DNA of 64,000 nucleotides. It comes from Actinoplanes aureus (GTDB lineage Bacteria > Actinomycetota > Actinomycetes > Mycobacteriales > Micromonosporaceae). The notes under the pieces are model-generated. The model was not told the DNA's origin and ran no database searches. It worked only from the letters and a program-made list of their open reading frames with translations. Positions 60,827-64,000 of the stretch are shown here, one piece after another; positions within the stretch are counted from its first letter, which is position 1; every line of letters starts with the position of its first letter. The DNA is taken from positions 1 to 64,000 of the forward strand of contig NZ_JADQTO010000021.1 of NCBI RefSeq assembly GCF_015704865.1, written 5' to 3'. A program made the position numbers and the translations under genes.

Positions 60827-61597
60827 ATGCCCCGTGTGGTACCGGCGGTCATCCGCGCCCTCGACGTTCTCGAACTGTTCCTGGACCGCCCCGAACTGTC
60901 GGCCCGCGAGGTGATCGAACGGCTCGAACTCCCTCGCACCACCGTTCATGAATTGCTCGTCACGCTCGTGGACCGCTCGTACCTGATCGTCGTCCCGGGC
61001 CAGCCGGTGCGGTATCGGCTCGGCATGCCGTTGTTCCAGCTCGGGGCGGCGTTCGCCGGCCGGCTCGACCTGGTCCGCGAGGCGCAGGGCGTCGCGCGCG
61101 ACGTCGGCGCCGCGTGCAACGAGGCGGTCCACGTGGCCGTGCGGGACGGCGCCGATGTCATCTACCTCGTCAAGGTTGACAGTACCCATCCGGTCCGGAT
61201 GGTCTCCGCGGTCGGGCGGCGGCTCCCGGCCCACTGCACGGCGGTCGGCAAGATCCTGCTGGCCGGCCTCGATCAGGCCAGCCTGGACGCCGTCCTGGCG
61301 AAGGGTCCCCTGCCGGGCATGACGCCGGAGAGCATCACCGACCCGGAGCGCCTGCGGGCACATCTCGACCAGGTCCGGGCCGAGGGCGTCGCGGCCGACA
61401 TCGGTGAGTCCGACAGCGCCATGCGCTGCGTGGCCGCGGCGGTCCGGGACCATTCCGGCGCCACCATCGCCGCGATGAGCATCTCCGCGCCGATCATCCG
61501 CTGGACCCCGCAGGCGCATCTGGAGTGGACCGAGCTGGTGCGCGAGGGCGCTGCCACGCTCTCCGCCCGCATGGGCTACCTGACCCGCCCCCGGTAG
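60827..61597 (+). CDS. IclR-family transcriptional regulator
   Basis: 256 aa from the ATG at 60827 with GAAAGGA eight bases before. Winged helix at 1-65 (AVIRALDVLELFLDRPELSA, REVIERLELPRTTVHELLVT) and the IclR effector domain (HVAVRDGADVIYLVKVDSTH, GRRLPAHCTAVGKILLAGLD, GESDSAMRCVAAAVRDHSGA). The Cys in AHCTAVGK is the family landmark. It sits between the FAH gene (divergent) and the importer operon (same strand), so it likely controls both, with a sugar acid as possible ligand. Confidence 0.93.
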   Translation: MPRVVPAVIRALDVLELFLDRPELSAREVIERLELPRTTVHELLVTLVDRSYLIVVPGQPVRYRLGMPLFQLGAAFAGRLDLVREAQGVARDVGAACNEAVHVAVRDGADVIYLVKVDSTHPVRMVSAVGRRLPAHCTAVGKILLAGLDQASLDAVLAKGPLPGMTPESITDPERLRAHLDQVRAEGVAADIGESDSAMRCVAAAVRDHSGATIAAMSISAPIIRWTPQAHLEWTELVREGAATLSARMGYLTRPR

Positions 61598-61634
61598 CCC
61601 GCCTGCCGTTCCGGGCGGCGGGCACATCGAAGCA

Positions 61635-61701
61635 TTGACATCTCTCATCGGGCTCCCCTACCGTCGCGTCTACCGGTGACGATATATCGAACTCTGTACG
61701 A
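61635..61701 (+). promoter_or_regulatory. Importer promoter and candidate IclR site
   Basis: TTGACA (61635-61640), 18 bp, TACCGT (61659-61664). Downstream of the expected start point is TCGAACTCTGTACGA (61687-61701), an imperfect palindrome (TCG-x-AC-tct-GT-x-CGA), followed by another TCGAAC at 61706. A site just after the start point fits repression by the IclR protein. Confidence 0.5.
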
Positions 61702-61733
61702 AATCTCGAACAGCGGTGCCCCGAGGGAGGCCA

Positions 61734-63170
61734 ATGGTCATGCAGGACAACTCGTTGTGGTCCCGGCGCGGCTTTCTGGGGATGGGGGTGGGGGTGCTCG
61801 GCGCGGCCGGTCTGGCCGCGTGCGGCGGCGACTCCGAGTCGCCCTCCACCGTGCAGCCGGAAGTTCCGAAGGAGCTGCTCGACGCCGCGGCGTCGGTGAA
61901 GGGCTCCTCGATGGGGATGCTGTCGCAAAAGTTGTACTCGACCGCGGCGAACGCAGCGCTCGACAGCTCGATCAAGAAGTTCGCCGACGCCACCGGGACG
62001 AAGATCGAGAACAGTCTGGTCCAGGCCGACGCCGGTGACGTGGTGGCCAAGATAGACGCCGAGGTCAAAGGCGGTGTGGCACGGGACCTGGCGTTCATGA
62101 CCGACTCGCGGTTCATCGCGCAGTTCCATGCGCTGGGCGACCTGGAGGACGTGACGGACACCGTCGAGGCCCTCACCGCCAAGTACGGCGAGCCCTGCGC
62201 GGAGGCGAAGAACTTCTGCGTCTTCGACGGCAAGTGGTACGCGATCCCGTACCACTTCATCGGGATCGGCTCGTTCCTGCGCAAGGACTGGATGCAGGAC
62301 AAGGGCATCGCCCCCAAGGACGTCTACACGTGGGAGGAGGTACGCGACCTGAGCCTGGCGATCTCTGATCCGGGTAAGCGCCGGTTCGGCTGGGGCATGA
62401 CCGTGAACCGCTCCGGTGACGGCAACGGCCTGATCGAGGCGCTGATCAACTCCTACGGCGGGGCGATCGCCTCCAACGACGGCACGAAGGTCACGTTCGA
62501 CTCGCCCGAGACGGTCCAGGCGGTGACCTTCCTCGGCGACATCTACACCAACCCCAAATACCGGCCCATGCTGCCGCCGGGGGTGGCCAGCTGGACCGAC
62601 ACCAGCAACAACGAGAACTGGCTCGCCGGCATCCTCGGCTACACCCGCAACAGCTTCAGCGTCTACGCGGACTCCAAGACGAAAAAGAACCCCGTCTACG
62701 CCAACACCCACGTCTTCTCCGACTGCATCGGGCCGGCGACCGACAAGTCCCTGCTGCTCGGCCAGTCACAGGGTTTCGTCGTATTCAAGGGCGCCAAGAA
62801 CGCCGCGCTCGCCAAGCTGCTGGCGCAATACCTGGTCAGTGCGCCCGCGCTGGTCGGGGTGGCGAAGGAGGCACCCGGTCTGGCGATGCCCGCCTGGGAG
62901 AAGGTCTGGGACGCCGACCCGTTCTTCACCGGCGGCGACCCGGCGTTTCCCATGCTGCGCACCATGTCCCAGCAGCCGTTGCCGCTCGAAACCAAGAACG
63001 GGCTGGCCTTCCCGCAGAAGGCCAGCGCCGGCCAGCAGGCTGTCGTCGGCGCCTACGTCCTGACCGACATGATGCAGCAGGTCGTCCAAGGAACAGCTCC
63101 CGCGCAGGCCGTGACGGCCGCACACGCCAAGATGGTGCAGATCTTTGCCCAGCAGGGGCTGCCGCAGTGA
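61734..63170 (+). CDS. ABC sugar transporter substrate-binding lipoprotein (Tat-type signal)
   Basis: 478 aa from the ATG at 61734 with GGGAGG six bases before. The signal has twin arginines (SRRGFLGMG, residues 10-18) and a lipobox LAAC (Cys30), so it is probably exported by Tat and lipid-anchored. Family 1 solute-binding features: LDSSIKKFADATGTKIENSL, GKWYAIPYHFIGIGSFLRKD and TWEEVRDLSLAISDPGKRRF. It precedes a permease gene whose GTG overlaps its stop (GTGA). Likely ligand is the sugar or sugar acid handled by the adjacent FAH enzyme. Confidence 0.92.
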   Translation: MVMQDNSLWSRRGFLGMGVGVLGAAGLAACGGDSESPSTVQPEVPKELLDAAASVKGSSMGMLSQKLYSTAANAALDSSIKKFADATGTKIENSLVQADAGDVVAKIDAEVKGGVARDLAFMTDSRFIAQFHALGDLEDVTDTVEALTAKYGEPCAEAKNFCVFDGKWYAIPYHFIGIGSFLRKDWMQDKGIAPKDVYTWEEVRDLSLAISDPGKRRFGWGMTVNRSGDGNGLIEALINSYGGAIASNDGTKVTFDSPETVQAVTFLGDIYTNPKYRPMLPPGVASWTDTSNNENWLAGILGYTRNSFSVYADSKTKKNPVYANTHVFSDCIGPATDKSLLLGQSQGFVVFKGAKNAALAKLLAQYLVSAPALVGVAKEAPGLAMPAWEKVWDADPFFTGGDPAFPMLRTMSQQPLPLETKNGLAFPQKASAGQQAVVGAYVLTDMMQQVVQGTAPAQAVTAAHAKMVQIFAQQGLPQ

Positions 63171-64000
63171 GGTCGGTCCGTGCCGCGCCGGCCCCGGTGA
63201 CCAAGGCATCCTCACCGCCGGGGCCCGGCTCGCTCACCGCGACCCAGCGGCGGCTCGGCCGGGACTGGCGGCTGGCGGCGCTGTTCCTGGCGCCCACGGC
63301 AGTGCTGGTCGGGGCGCTCGTACTCGTGCCGATCGCCCAGTCGATCGTCACCAGCACGACGGAGCGGCACGGGGCGGACAGCGTGTTCGTCGGCCTGGCC
63401 AACTACATCGCTCTGGCCGGCGACGCGCAATTCCGTACGGCCGTCGTGAACTCGTTCGTCTTCACCGCGTACGCCGAAGTCTTCAAGGTGGTGCTGGGGC
63501 TGGCCGCGGCCCTGCTGCTGCACCACCGGCGCCGTGGCCGGGCCCTGCTGACCGGGCTGCTCCTGGTGCCGTGGGTGGTGCCGACCGTGGTGACGGCGTT
63601 CAGCTGGCGTTCGCTGCTCGACCCCATCTTCGGCAGCGTCAACACGCTGCTCACCGCCTCGGGGATCGGGCCGCTGCTGGCCTCCGCGAATCTGGTCGAC
63701 AGCTGGCCCGCGGGCTGGCTGTCCGACGCGTCGCTGGCCATGCCGTCGGTGATCCTGGTCAACGTGTGGAAGGGGGTGCCGTTCTTCACCGTCTGCTTCC
63801 TCGCCGGGCTGAAGGCCATCCCGGCGGACCAGTACGAGGCGGCGACCATCGACGGCGCCTCGTCATGGCAGCGCTTCCTGCACGTGACGCTGCCCGGACT
63901 GCGCCACGTGATCACCGTGACGGTGACCCTGTCGTCGATCTGGACGTTCAACAACTTCGACCTCATCTGGCTGCTGACGCAGGGCGGCCCGGGCGACGTG
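63167..64000 (+). CDS. ABC sugar transporter permease (MalF-like), cut by window edge
   Basis: 278 codons from the GTG at 63167 (overlapping the binding-protein stop by GTGA) to the window end, still open. A polar start of 30 residues precedes helices beginning with LAALFLAPTAVLVGALVLVP. The EAA loop is QYEAATIDGASSWQRFLHVT, followed by FDLIWLLTQGGPGDV, the usual conserved segment. Only the last helix and the C-terminus are missing. A second permease would be expected just beyond 64000. Confidence 0.92.
   Translation, partial: MRSVRAAPAPVTKASSPPGPGSLTATQRRLGRDWRLAALFLAPTAVLVGALVLVPIAQSIVTSTTERHGADSVFVGLANYIALAGDAQFRTAVVNSFVFTAYAEVFKVVLGLAAALLLHHRRRGRALLTGLLLVPWVVPTVVTAFSWRSLLDPIFGSVNTLLTASGIGPLLASANLVDSWPAGWLSDASLAMPSVILVNVWKGVPFFTVCFLAGLKAIPADQYEAATIDGASSWQRFLHVTLPGLRHVITVTVTLSSIWTFNNFDLIWLLTQGGPGDV

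Noticed and set aside
21930..63170. Secondary-metabolite gene cluster
   Set aside because: Methyltransferases, an exporter, SDR, AKR and an acylase are scattered, but there is no PKS, NRPS, terpene or RiPP core gene in the window.
1..64000. Prophage or contractile-injection cluster around the TcA-like gene
   Set aside because: No tail, baseplate, sheath, capsid, integrase or lysis genes are visible near 53.6-57 kb; the TcA-like gene stands alone.

Overview
The window is high-GC DNA with GTG and TTG starts, frequent GTGA stop-start overlaps, leaderless-looking promoters and a Pup-protein ligase gene (pafA). This points to an actinomycete. The aculeacin-acylase-like enzyme, the Methyltransf_19 gene and the small HWRVEVVRRGR-type protein suggest Micromonosporaceae, perhaps Actinoplanes; that placement is inference from gene content. 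I see no rRNA, tRNA or CRISPR array.

Layout. 0-1.6 kb: the start of an IS110-family transposase gene next to a frameshifted IS5-family (IS427-like) element. 1.7-6.6 kb: small accessory genes, including a TetR/membrane-protein pair with two operator-like palindromes, a RibD-type reductase-like protein and a molybdopterin oxidoreductase. 6.7-8.1 kb: a collapsed two-component system. 8.1-21.8 kb: MFS/MocR pair, methyltransferase, aldo-keto reductase, SDR, pafA with a TetR gene, a large N-terminal-nucleophile acylase, TetR/SnoaL pair and a small P-loop kinase-like protein. 21.9-32.7 kb: sugar locus 1, with GH78 rhamnosidase, a GH1 remnant, an ABC sugar importer, a LacI regulator and a secreted beta-helix/GH128/lectin protein. 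33-35.8 kb: a DHA2 exporter overlapping an ECF sigma gene. 35.8-46.8 kb: sugar locus 2, with LacI, ABC importer, GH38 mannosidase, a parvulin-like protein, a Gly-Ser repeat membrane protein and GH9. 47-53 kb: alpha/beta hydrolase, ECF sigma and putative anti-sigma, and a serine hydrolase with a two-component system. 53.6-57 kb: an orphan compact TcA-like toxin-complex protein. 57-64 kb: methyltransferase, secreted M28 aminopeptidase, and sugar locus 3 (FAH hydrolase, IclR, ABC importer that runs off the window).

How it fits together. Three carbohydrate loci share one design: a local regulator, a binding lipoprotein, two permeases with no ATPase gene (presumably a shared MsiK-type ATPase elsewhere) and one or more sugar enzymes. 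In locus 1 the same palindrome, TGAATCGATTCA or a close variant, sits at the importer promoter, before the lacI gene and at the GH128 promoter, which predicts a single local regulon.

Two features recur. First, gene remnants made by internal deletion or frameshift are common: histidine kinase/response regulator, a LacI fragment, an esterase fragment, GH1, an NAD(P)-binding protein and the IS5 transposase. Second, a roughly 100-125 bp palindromic MITE-like element occurs three times at gene 3' ends (10.9, 21.8 and 48.0 kb). The most unusual single gene is the TcA-like protein, which lacks the C-terminal pore and TcB-binding region and has no TcB/TcC partner nearby.
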